Positions 8,310 to 15,505 of a stretch of DNA of 64,000 nt are shown here, one piece after another. Origin of the DNA: Promicromonospora umidemergens (GTDB taxonomy: Bacteria > Actinomycetota > Actinomycetes > Actinomycetales > Cellulomonadaceae); contig NZ_JAMTCT010000005.1 in assembly GCF_024171995.1 (NCBI RefSeq), positions 124,001 to 188,000 on the forward strand, in the 5' to 3' direction. Under the pieces are notes generated by a model. The model was not told the DNA's origin and searched no databases. It saw only the letters and a program-made list of their open reading frames with translations. Positions within the stretch are counted from its first letter, which is position 1. Each line of letters opens with the position of its first letter. The translations under genes and the position numbers were made by a program.

Positions 8310-9548
8310 GTGAGACGGATCCTGGCGGGCCTCGTCACGGCTGTCGGCACCGCCGCTCTGCTGGCGTCGGTCGCGCCGCACGCCGCGGCGCACGACGCCA
8401 CGAGCGACGTCTACGCGGAGGTGACCCCGACGGCGTCGGCCGGCGCCGCGCCCGACGACGGCGGGTCGGCGGCTGACGTCACAGCAGTGCTCGACCTCGA
8501 GTACGACCTGCTGATGAAGTCCGCGTGGCTGCGCTCCGAGGCGTACGAGGCGACGGACCGGGACGACCAGCTCGCGCAGCTCGACCAGCACGAGCGGGCC
8601 GTCGACGGGTACGTCACCGACCGGTTCGCCGTCACGTACGACGGCGAGCCGTGCGCCCCGGCGCTGTTCGCCGCCGACGTCGTGGAGCGCGGCGAGCGTC
8701 CCTACGCGTCCCTGACCTACTCCTTCGCGTGCGACGGCGAGCCGGAGGGGGTGCACGAGGTATCCAGCGCCCTGTTCCCGGACGCCGAGTCGTTCGTGCA
8801 CTCCACCGAGACGATCGTCCGGTACACGCTCGACGAGGAGGACGGCTCCGCGGTACTCACCGCGGCGTCGCCGACCCTGACCACGGGGGAGAACCGCTTG
8901 CTCAAGCAGGTGGGCGAGTTCTTCGTGCTGGGGGGCGAGCACCTGCTCTTCGGGCTGGACCACGTGCTGTTCCTGCTGGCGCTGCTGATCGGCGCTCGCA
9001 GGCTGCGCGACATCGTCTGGACCGCTACCGCGTTCACCGTCGCGCACTCGGTGACGTTCCTGCTCGCGGCCCTCGGCGTGGTCTCGGTGCCCGCGATGGT
9101 GGTCGAACCGGTGATCGCGGCGTCCATCGCGGTGGTAGCGGCCGTGGACCTCTACCTGATCTGGCGCGGGCCCGGCGGTGCGCCGCCGGGCACGGTGCGC
9201 GACGGCCTGCGCTGGCGGGCCGACGCCGGGGCACGCGGTGCGCTGACGGCCTGGGAGCGGTGGCGGCTGCCCGTCGTGTTCGCCTTCGGGCTGGTGCACG
9301 GCGTGGGGTTCGCGGGGGCGCTCGGTATCGATGCGGCGTGGTCGTGGACCCTGCTGTGGTCGCTGCTGTCGTTCAACGTGGGCATCGAGGCGGTGCAGCT
9401 CGGGATCATCGCCGTGGTGTTCCCGCTCCTGGTGCTGCTCCGCGTGCGCGCCCCGCGGACCGCCCGGTGGGTGCTCGGGGCGGCGACCGCAGGGATCGTC
9501 GCGGTGGCGCTCTACTGGGTGGTGGAGCGGCTCGCGGGAACGGGGTGA
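8310..9548 (+). CDS. Secreted-then-membrane HupE/UreJ-like protein
   Basis: The 412-aa product starts at GTG 8310 behind GGGAGAGA. It has a signal peptide (about 1-28), an extracytoplasmic domain of about 170 residues, then six to seven transmembrane segments. The membrane part opens with GEHLLFGLDHVLFLLALLIG and continues VAHSVTFLLAALG and FGLVHGVGFAGAL; the regularly placed His residues are the HupE/UreJ-family signature seen in putative nickel or cobalt transport proteins. No urease or hydrogenase genes are nearby, so a metal role is only inferred. It follows the phosphoesterase by 30 bases and is likely in its operon. Confidence 0.75.
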   Translation: MRRILAGLVTAVGTAALLASVAPHAAAHDATSDVYAEVTPTASAGAAPDDGGSAADVTAVLDLEYDLLMKSAWLRSEAYEATDRDDQLAQLDQHERAVDGYVTDRFAVTYDGEPCAPALFAADVVERGERPYASLTYSFACDGEPEGVHEVSSALFPDAESFVHSTETIVRYTLDEEDGSAVLTAASPTLTTGENRLLKQVGEFFVLGGEHLLFGLDHVLFLLALLIGARRLRDIVWTATAFTVAHSVTFLLAALGVVSVPAMVVEPVIAASIAVVAAVDLYLIWRGPGGAPPGTVRDGLRWRADAGARGALTAWERWRLPVVFAFGLVHGVGFAGALGIDAAWSWTLLWSLLSFNVGIEAVQLGIIAVVFPLLVLLRVRAPRTARWVLGAATAGIVAVALYWVVERLAGTG

Positions 9549-9554
9549 CAAGAG

Positions 9555-9630
9555 CACACCGCCGAACGTAGGAGTAGTCGCCTCATGAGCAGCTATGCGG
9601 CGACTACTCCTACGTTCGGTGGGCGGTGTG
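9555..9630. terminator. Long inverted repeat filling a convergent gap
   Basis: A 20-bp perfect stem (9563-9582 with 9599-9618) has a 16-nt loop and is extended by a 9-bp outer stem (CACACCGCC) across a short bulge on the right side. It occupies nearly the whole gap between two convergent stops (9548 and 9634). A bidirectional terminator is the simplest reading. Confidence 0.75.
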
Positions 9631-9633
9631 GCC

Positions 9634-10635
9634 TCAGGGGTGCGCCGACCAGAACTTCTCCAGCTCGGCGTCCAGAGGCCGGGCGACCTGCATGGGTAGC
9701 GAGTGCGTGGTGTCGGGCCAGATCTTGACCTGGGCGTCCGGGATCAGCCTCGCCTTCTCCGCCGCACTCTCGCCGCCGGCCAGCGACGAGTCGCTCGCGA
9801 TCGCCACGTAGACCGGCATCGGCAGGTCCTTCAGCTCAGCGTCGGTCAGCGGGCTCGGACTGGGCAGGCCAGACGAGACGTAGCTCTCGGCGCCGAGGTT
9901 GATCATCCGGGCCAGCGGGTCGTCCGGGTCGACCTCCGCGTCCTCGACGCCGCCGATCTTGTTCAGACCTGCCTCCCGCCACGCTTCCGGGAGGAAAGGC
10001 AACGAGACCGGGATGCTCGCGAGCACCACCGACAAGGGCAGCGTGCCGAGGGTCAGGATCGGCTCGATCAGGGTGAGGCTGGCCAGCCGGTCCGGGTGCC
10101 GCACCGCGACGACGGCGGCCAGCCCGCCGCCCTGCGAGTGGCCCACCAGGTGGGCGCGCTCGATGTTCAGGCCCTCCATGGCCTCGTCGACCCACTGTGC
10201 CGAGTCCCCGAGGTCGCGCATCGGGACCGTCTGCTCGGACATACCCGTGTCGCCGATGGTGTCGAAGGCGTAGACCGTGCGGTGCTCCAGGTAGTGCGGG
10301 AGGTTGTCGGCCCACATCGGGGCGGCGGCCGACCGGCCGGGCAGCAGGACGACGGGGGCGGCGTCGGCCTGCTCCTCGGCGACCCAGACGTAGGCGCGGA
10401 CGGTGCCGAAGCTGGTCTCGACGTCGTGCGTCTCCGTGGGCTCGGGCAGGTGGTCGAGCGCCTCGGCGTACGCGTCCTCGTAGGCCTGGCGCGCCTCCGG
10501 GCTGCGGAAGTGGCCGACGCCGGGGCCGCTGGTCGCGAGGAGCAGCACCAGGCCGCTCGTGGAGATCGCCGCGACGGCAGTGACCAGGACGACCGGCCAC
10601 CGGCGTCGCTTCGGTCCGGGGTGGTTCGTGCGCAT
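9634..10635 (-). CDS. Membrane-anchored alpha/beta hydrolase
   Basis: This is a 333-aa protein with a basic N-terminus and one hydrophobic segment (about 13-33, VVLVTAVAAISTSGLVLLLA) that could be a signal anchor. The alpha/beta hydrolase core shows VVLLPGRSAAAPMW (oxyanion region), AFDTIGDTG, the nucleophile elbow HLVGHSQGGGLA (Ser) and a late DTTHSLP supplying the catalytic His. This indicates an esterase or lipase-like enzyme acting at the outer membrane face; the substrate is not predictable. It diverges from a TetR regulator with a palindromic element between them, so it is probably that regulator's target. Confidence 0.85.
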   Translation of the reverse strand: MRTNHPGPKRRRWPVVLVTAVAAISTSGLVLLLATSGPGVGHFRSPEARQAYEDAYAEALDHLPEPTETHDVETSFGTVRAYVWVAEEQADAAPVVLLPGRSAAAPMWADNLPHYLEHRTVYAFDTIGDTGMSEQTVPMRDLGDSAQWVDEAMEGLNIERAHLVGHSQGGGLAAVVAVRHPDRLASLTLIEPILTLGTLPLSVVLASIPVSLPFLPEAWREAGLNKIGGVEDAEVDPDDPLARMINLGAESYVSSGLPSPSPLTDAELKDLPMPVYVAIASDSSLAGGESAAEKARLIPDAQVKIWPDTTHSLPMQVARPLDAELEKFWSAHP

Positions 10636-10666
10636 CGGAGGGTCCTCTCAGGGCAGCGGGCGTTTT

Positions 10667-10710
10667 GCAATACGATCGCATCGTAACAGGTTGCGATGCA
10701 GCTGTATTGC
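10667..10710. promoter_or_regulatory. Palindromic operator region between hydrolase and TetR gene
   Basis: TACGAT-CGC-ATCGTA (10671-10685) is a perfect short palindrome. A wider inverted repeat pairs GCAATAC...GCATC (10667-10682) with GATGC...GTATTGC (10695-10710), 12 of 16 positions matching. TACGCT at 10711-10716 looks like the -10 box of the TetR gene. The layout fits an autoregulating TetR repressor that also controls the divergent hydrolase. Confidence 0.65.
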
Positions 10711-10722
10711 TACGCTGTGCGC

Positions 10723-11292
10723 ATGCCGAGAATCGTCGACCACGAAGAGCGCCGCCAGCAGATCGTCTTCGCGCTGTGGCTGGTGATCGCAGAGCAGGGG
10801 ATCGAGGGCGTCAGCCTGCGCCACGTGGCCGCGGAGGCCGGCGTCTCGATGGGCCGGATCCAGCACTACTTCGGCACCAAGGAGGCCCTCGTCCTTGCGG
10901 GCTGCACCGCGCTCGTCGACAGCGCGTACGGCGGGTACCTGGAGACCGCCGACGCCGCGCCGCGCGACCGGCTGCTGCACGTCGTGAGCCAGCAGATCCC
11001 CCGGGACGACGGCGGCCGCGTGGGCGTCAGCGTCTGGTACGCCTACGTGGCGAAGTCGATCAACCACACCGCCGTCCGCCAGGTGCTGGCCGAGGCACGG
11101 CGGGGCGCCGAGGAGGAGTGCGTGCGGCTGATCCGCGCCGACCGAGGTGCGGGCGCTGAGGATCCGGCGGCCCTGGACCGGGCCCGCCGTCTGCTCGCGC
11201 TGGCTGACGGACTGACCCTGCGGGTGCTGGTCAGGGACCTCGAGCCGGACGAAGCCGTGGCCATGCTCGAAGCCGAGGTCGACCGGATCTGA
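10723..11292 (+). CDS. TetR-family transcriptional regulator
   Basis: The 189-aa protein has the TetR N-terminal DNA-binding domain: residues about 8-50 include RRQQIVFALWLVIAEQGIEG and the helix-turn-helix VSLRHVAAEAGVSMGRIQHYFGTKEALV. The C-terminal ligand domain is unassigned. I chose ATG 10723, not an ATG 27 bases upstream, because the TetR domain begins here and TACGCT (10711-10716) ends six bases before it, suggesting a leaderless mRNA. The upstream ATG lies inside the operator-like repeat. The likely target is the divergent hydrolase. Confidence 0.9.
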   Translation: MPRIVDHEERRQQIVFALWLVIAEQGIEGVSLRHVAAEAGVSMGRIQHYFGTKEALVLAGCTALVDSAYGGYLETADAAPRDRLLHVVSQQIPRDDGGRVGVSVWYAYVAKSINHTAVRQVLAEARRGAEEECVRLIRADRGAGAEDPAALDRARRLLALADGLTLRVLVRDLEPDEAVAMLEAEVDRI

Positions 11293-11316
11293 CTGCCGAC
11301 CGGATCTGACGGCGGC

Positions 11317-11601
11317 TCAGCCGGAGTGGTCGCTGTCGCCCAGCACACCGCCGAACAGCCTCTCGGTGTTCCGTGCGACTTCGACGTCTCGATCCATCCG
11401 GTTCGCCGCGCTGAACGGCTCGCCGGGTCGGGCCCAGGTGTCGCCGCTCACCCCGCGCCGGATCCACTCGAGGACGAGTCGCGGGCCGTCGACGCCGCGC
11501 CTGTGCACCGTCGCGGTGAGCCGCGCGAGGTCGGCGTCGGACAGCTCGACGACGATCCGGCGGCCGTCGAGCTCGACACGCGAGCAGGAGTGGTCGGTCA
11601 T
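11317..11601 (-). CDS. Small ribbon-helix-helix-like protein beside the PIN toxin
   Basis: This 94-aa protein is not assigned to a named family. Residues about 11-50 (strand RRIVVEL, helix SDADLARLTATVHRRG, second helix VDGPRLVLEWIRRGV) fit the strand-helix-helix pattern of CopG/MetJ DNA-binding proteins. The C-terminal 40 residues are polar. It starts 11 bases after the PIN-toxin stop and is probably cotranscribed with the toxin-antitoxin pair. It may be a second antitoxin or an accessory repressor. Confidence 0.6.
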   Translation of the reverse strand: MTDHSCSRVELDGRRIVVELSDADLARLTATVHRRGVDGPRLVLEWIRRGVSGDTWARPGEPFSAANRMDRDVEVARNTERLFGGVLGDSDHSG

Positions 11602-11612
11602 GGCTTCTCCGC

Positions 11613-12047
11613 TCAGACGTCGTCGGGGAGGACGCGGAACGCTCTGTCCTCGGTGAGCGGGCGGATGCTGCGGAAGCTCCGACGGTCGAGGGTGAGGATC
11701 GCGGTCGTGCAGTAGTCCCGGGCGGTGACCGCGATGACGGCATCCGTGAGGTCAAGGTGGAGATCGTCGTACTGGACCTGCACGCCGCGCGCCGCGCGCA
11801 GGCTCTCGGCGGCGAGCTGGGTGATGATGAATCGGCCCGACGTGGTCTGGCGGACGATCACGTCCATGAGCGTGCCGGCGACCTGGCGGCCGAATCGTCC
11901 CGTGACGAGATGGTCGAGCTCGGCAAGGACGACCGGCGGAACGAGAACGGCGCTCGCGCGGTCGATGACGCTGCGGGCGTCGGAATGTTCGGGCGCGTCG
12001 GTGTCGATCGAGGCGATGATCCCTGAGGTGTCTGCCACGACGATCAT
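11613..12047 (-). CDS. vapC: PIN-domain toxin, VapC-like
   Basis: The 144-aa protein begins IVVADTSGIIASID, where the first conserved acidic residue of PIN nucleases is Asp6. It continues with VLAELDHLV (second acidic position), LHLDLTDAVIAVTARDY and AILTLDRRSFRSIRPL, the conserved Asp-rich PIN core. VapC-type toxins are Mg-dependent RNases that cleave tRNA or rRNA. ATG 12047 overlaps the stop of the antitoxin gene (ATGA), as usual for VapBC. The gene continues into the small RHH-like gene at 11601. Confidence 0.88.
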   Translation of the reverse strand: MIVVADTSGIIASIDTDAPEHSDARSVIDRASAVLVPPVVLAELDHLVTGRFGRQVAGTLMDVIVRQTTSGRFIITQLAAESLRAARGVQVQYDDLHLDLTDAVIAVTARDYCTTAILTLDRRSFRSIRPLTEDRAFRVLPDDV

Positions 12048-12289
12048 TCGGCGCTGGGCTCCGAGCCCATCGACCTGAGGGCCTCGTCCGTCCGGGAGGC
12101 GAAGGTCGGATCGCCGCTCGAGGCGATCGGGAGACCGACTGGCTCGTCCCACACGCGGTGGCGGAGAAGCGCCTGCTGCACACCCTCGCGAATGATCTCG
12201 GCCTCGCTGACGCCGCGGCGAGCGGCGGCGATCTTGAGGTCGCGCAGGTCGTTCTCGTCGAGATAGACCGTGGTCCGCTTGAGAGCCAT
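12044..12289 (-). CDS. vapB: Ribbon-helix-helix antitoxin, VapB-like
   Basis: The protein is 81 aa. The N-terminus ALKRTTVYLDENDLRDLKIA followed by RRGVSEAEIIREGV is a clear RHH_1/CopG fold. The C-terminal half would neutralise the toxin. Start ATG 12289 is preceded six bases upstream by TACCAT (12301-12296), so translation is probably leaderless; an in-frame ATG at 12295 is the alternative. An inverted repeat TATGG-N8-CCATA (12313-12296) spans this box and could be the autoregulatory operator. The 3' end overlaps vapC by four bases. Confidence 0.85.
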   Translation of the reverse strand: MALKRTTVYLDENDLRDLKIAAARRGVSEAEIIREGVQQALLRHRVWDEPVGLPIASSGDPTFASRTDEALRSMGSEPSAE

Positions 12290-12484
12290 CTGCATATGGT
12301 ACGACTGCCATACGTCGACGGGCAGGTCGACAGGTGGTGCGATGGCGCGCATGTTCAGCTCCTCGGTTCGCTGGGGGTCCGGCGTCTGCCCCCAGCCTGC
12401 CGCGCGCTCCCCGCGGCGTGCGCGGCGAGCCGCGAATCCTTGCGGATACGCAATGCTCGGCCCGCACCTCGTACGCTCCTCGGT

Positions 12485-13264
12485 GTGAGCCAGCCAGTTC
12501 CTCCCCGACCCGACGCCGCCGACCGTCCCGAGCTCTCGGGGTTCCGGACCAAGCCGGTCTCCTTCGTGCGCCGGTCCGGCAGGCTCACGGACAAGCAGAA
12601 GCGGATGTGGACCGAGCTCCACTCCACGTACCTCGTGGACGTGCCGCGGGCGATCGCGCGCACCTCCGTCGACCCGGAGTTCGTGCTCGACACGGAAGCC
12701 CTGTTCGGTCGCAGGGCGCCACTGGTCGTGGAGATCGGCTCGGGCCTCGGCGACGCCGTCGTCGACGCCGCTACCACCGACCCCGAGCGCGACTACCTCG
12801 CCGTCGAGGTCTACCAGCCCGGGCTCGCGCACACGATCGCGCGCGCCGAGCGAGCCGGGGCGGCCCTCGGCCAGGACGGGCTGCCCAACCTGCGACTCGT
12901 GCAGGCCAACGCGGCCGAGCTGCTGGCGACCACGATTGCGGCCGGGACCGTGGACGAGCTCTGGGTCTTCTTCCCTGACCCCTGGCACAAGGCGCGCCAC
13001 CACAAGCGCCGCCTCGTCACCGGGGAGTTCGCGGCGCTCGCGGCCCATGTGCTGCGGCCGGGCGGGACGCTGCGGCTCGCGACCGACTGGGCCGAGTACG
13101 CCGAGCAGATGATCGAGGTCCTGGACGCGGACGAGCGCCTCGGCAACGCGCACGGCTCCGGGAACCAGGCACCGCGGTTCGAGCGGCGGGTCCTGACGGG
13201 GTTCGAGCGCAAGGCGCACCTGGCGGGTCGTGCGATCGCGGACCTGACGTACCTCCGCCGCTGA
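12485..13264 (+). CDS. trmB: tRNA (guanine-N7)-methyltransferase
   Basis: This 259-aa SAM-dependent methyltransferase makes m7G46 in tRNA. VVEIGSGLGDAVVDAA is the SAM-binding motif I. YLAVEVYQPGLAH, NLRLVQANAAEL and the TrmB signature VFFPDPWHKARHHKRRL follow, then LRLATDWAEYAE. GTG 12485 is chosen because TACGCT (12472-12477) ends seven bases before it, fitting a leaderless start, and because no family similarity exists upstream. Downstream is the DUF485/ActP operon. Confidence 0.93.
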   Translation: MSQPVPPRPDAADRPELSGFRTKPVSFVRRSGRLTDKQKRMWTELHSTYLVDVPRAIARTSVDPEFVLDTEALFGRRAPLVVEIGSGLGDAVVDAATTDPERDYLAVEVYQPGLAHTIARAERAGAALGQDGLPNLRLVQANAAELLATTIAAGTVDELWVFFPDPWHKARHHKRRLVTGEFAALAAHVLRPGGTLRLATDWAEYAEQMIEVLDADERLGNAHGSGNQAPRFERRVLTGFERKAHLAGRAIADLTYLRR

Positions 13265-13320
13265 CGCTCGCTGACCGGTCCTGCCGGCCCGTCCCAGCCA
13301 GAGGGGCGGGTGAAATGTAA

Positions 13321-13410
13321 CGACTTGGTCAAGTCGGAAAATCGTCGAGGATCTGATTGCCTCGAGTATGTGAAATAAGGAACATTGGGCGCGGTGCGAA
13401 GGGCGCACCG
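13321..13410 (+). promoter_or_regulatory. Regulatory region upstream of the acetate-uptake operon
   Basis: Three dyads precede the operon. CGACTT-GGTC-AAGTCG (13321-13336) is a perfect operator-like palindrome. CGAGG-N8-CCTCG follows within 13346-13363. CGGTGCG-AAGGG-CGCACCG (13392-13410) is a likely leader hairpin. GGAGG before ATG 13456 is the ribosome binding site. This is the only AT-richer stretch nearby and probably carries the regulated promoter. The regulator is not identified. Confidence 0.5.
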
Positions 13411-13455
13411 GGTCGCGGGCCAGTGCGCGTGTCCCCATGAGCCAATGGAGGCGTC

Positions 13456-13794
13456 ATGAGTGACGTACCGGCCCCAGGGCCTGTCGAAACCGATTACCAA
13501 CGTGTCGAGCGATCGGAAGAGTTCCAGAGCCTCCGCAAGGCTTTCCGGAACTTCGTCTTCCCGATGACCGCGCTGTTCCTCGTGTGGTATCTGCTCTACG
13601 CGGTCCTGAGCACCTACGCGCACGAGTTCATGAGCATCCGGGTCGGCGGGACCTTCACGGTCGGCCTGATCTTCGGGCTGCTGCAGTTCGTGTCCACGTT
13701 CGTGATCACGACGCTGTACGCGCGGTGGGCGAACAACAAGTTCGACGCCCGGGCACGGGCCATGCGCGAAGAGATCGAGGAGGGTCAGCTGTGA
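13456..13794 (+). CDS. DUF485 membrane protein, partner of ActP
   Basis: The 112-aa protein has two transmembrane helices (FVFPMTALFLVWYLLYAVLS and VGLIFGLLQFVSTFVITTLYARWA). The FRxFVFPMTxLFLxWYLxYV pattern and the closing YARWANNKFD are typical of DUF485. Such proteins are nearly always encoded just before ActP-type acetate permeases and are assumed to be a small subunit or stabiliser. The gene starts behind GGAGG and ends in a GTGA overlap with the next gene. Confidence 0.9.
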   Translation: MSDVPAPGPVETDYQRVERSEEFQSLRKAFRNFVFPMTALFLVWYLLYAVLSTYAHEFMSIRVGGTFTVGLIFGLLQFVSTFVITTLYARWANNKFDARARAMREEIEEGQL

Positions 13795-15437
13795 ACACGA
13801 TCGCCATGGCCGCTGAGGCAACGAACGTCGGCAACATCTGGATCAACATCGGCATCTTCGGTGCGTTCGTGCTGGTCACGCTCGTCGTCGTCTTCCGGGT
13901 GTCCCGACAGAACAAGAGCGCGGCGGACTTCTACGCAGGTGGCCGCAACTTCACCGGCACGCAGAACGGCACGGCGATCGCGGGCGACTACCTGTCCGCC
14001 GCGAGCTTCCTCGGCATCGCGGGTGCCATCGCCATCAACGGGTACGACGGCTTCCTGTACTCGATCGGCTTCCTCGTGGCCTGGCTCGTGGCGCTGCTGC
14101 TGGTCGCCGAGCTGCTGCGCAACACCGGCAAGTTCACGATGGCCGACGTGCTGTCGTTCCGGCTGAAGCAGCGCCCGATCCGCCTGGCCGCCGCGATCTC
14201 GACGCTCGCCGTGGTCTTCTTCTACCTGCTGGCCCAGATGGCCGGCGCGGGCGGTCTCGTCGCGCTCCTCCTCGGCGTCACCGATCCGGTCGGCCAGGGC
14301 GTCGTCATCGCGGTGGTCGGCGCGCTCATGATCCTGTACGTGCTGGTGGGCGGCATGAAGGGCACCACGTGGGTGCAGATCATCAAGGCGACGCTGCTCA
14401 TCGCAGGCGCTGCTGTCATGACGGTGTGGGTGCTCGCCAGCTTCGGCTTCAGCATCACCGCAGTGATGCAGGAGGCCGTGAGCGTGGCAGGCGAGGGCGG
14501 TGAGGCCCTCCTCGAGCCGGGCAAGAAGTACGGCGTCTCGGGTATCACGCAGCTCGACTTCCTGTCCCTCGCGCTGGCCCTGGTGCTCGGCACCGCGGGC
14601 CTCCCGCACGTGCTGATGCGCTTCTACACGGTGCCGTCGGCGAAGGAAGCCCGGAAGTCGGTCGTCGTCGCGATCTGGCTGATCGGCATCTTCTACCTGT
14701 TCACCCTGGTGCTCGGGTACGGCGCGGCGGCCCTCGTCGGGCCGGAGGCGATCCTCGCGGCGCCAGGCGGGGCCAACTCCGCCGCGCCACTGCTCGCGTT
14801 CGAGCTCGGTGGCGAGATCTTGCTCGGCATCATCGCGGCGGTCGCCTTCGCGACCATCCTCGCGGTGGTGGCCGGACTGACCATCACCGCGGCGGCCAGC
14901 TTCTCCCACGACATCTACGCCTCCATCATCAAGAAGGGGCAGGTGGCGCCGGACGGCGAGGTCAAGGTGGCCCGCTGGACGGTAGTGGTGATCGGCATCG
15001 TCGCGATCATCGGTGGAATCTTCGCCAACGGGCAGAACATCGCGTTCCTCGTGGCGCTGGCCTTCTGTGTGGCGGCGTCGGCGAACCTGCCGACGATCAT
15101 CTACTCCCTGTTCTGGAAGCGGTTCAACACGTCCGGCGCGCTGTGGAGCATCTACGGCGGCCTGAGCTCGACGATCCTGCTGATCATCTTCTCGCCGGTC
15201 GTGTCGGGCAAGGTCGACCCGGCCACCGGAGCCAGCCTGTCGATGATCAAGGACCCCTCGATCGACTTCCACTGGTTCCCGCTCGACAACCCGGGCATCG
15301 TGACGATCCCGCTCGCGTTCGTGCTCGGCATCGTCGGCACGTACCTGAGCAAGGAGCGGTCGCACCCGGAGAAGTACGCCGAGATGGAGGTCCGTTCCCT
15401 CACGGGCGCAGGCGCGGAGAAGGCGACGGCCCACTGA
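13791..15437 (+). CDS. actP: Cation/acetate symporter, ActP-like
   Basis: The 548-aa sodium:solute symporter has about 13 transmembrane helices. Typical features are the N-terminal FYAGGRNFTGTQNGTAIAGDYLSAASFLGIAG, LLVAELLRNTGKFTMADVL, the LPHVLMRFYTVPSAKEARKS loop and LPTIIYSLFWKRFNTSGALW, all characteristic of the ActP group that takes up acetate or short monocarboxylates with a cation. GTG 13791 overlaps the DUF485 stop by four bases and sits behind GAGGAGGG. An in-frame ATG at 13806 is a weaker alternative. Confidence 0.92.
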   Translation: MNTIAMAAEATNVGNIWINIGIFGAFVLVTLVVVFRVSRQNKSAADFYAGGRNFTGTQNGTAIAGDYLSAASFLGIAGAIAINGYDGFLYSIGFLVAWLVALLLVAELLRNTGKFTMADVLSFRLKQRPIRLAAAISTLAVVFFYLLAQMAGAGGLVALLLGVTDPVGQGVVIAVVGALMILYVLVGGMKGTTWVQIIKATLLIAGAAVMTVWVLASFGFSITAVMQEAVSVAGEGGEALLEPGKKYGVSGITQLDFLSLALALVLGTAGLPHVLMRFYTVPSAKEARKSVVVAIWLIGIFYLFTLVLGYGAAALVGPEAILAAPGGANSAAPLLAFELGGEILLGIIAAVAFATILAVVAGLTITAAASFSHDIYASIIKKGQVAPDGEVKVARWTVVVIGIVAIIGGIFANGQNIAFLVALAFCVAASANLPTIIYSLFWKRFNTSGALWSIYGGLSSTILLIIFSPVVSGKVDPATGASLSMIKDPSIDFHWFPLDNPGIVTIPLAFVLGIVGTYLSKERSHPEKYAEMEVRSLTGAGAEKATAH

Positions 15438-15443
15438 CCCCTC

Positions 15444-15500
15444 GTCGAGTGCTGGATATCTGCGGGATCATCTGACCTGTAGATACCCAGCACTCGACGC
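15444..15500. terminator. Long inverted repeat filling a convergent gap
   Basis: CGTCGAGTGCTGG-A-TATCT (15444-15462) pairs with 15482-15500 at 18 of 19 positions, leaving a 19-nt loop. It takes up nearly the whole 68-bp gap between the stops of actP (15437) and the convergent molybdoenzyme (15506). The stem sequence is unrelated to those at 9555 and 28282. Confidence 0.75.
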
Positions 15501-15505
15501 TGTTC

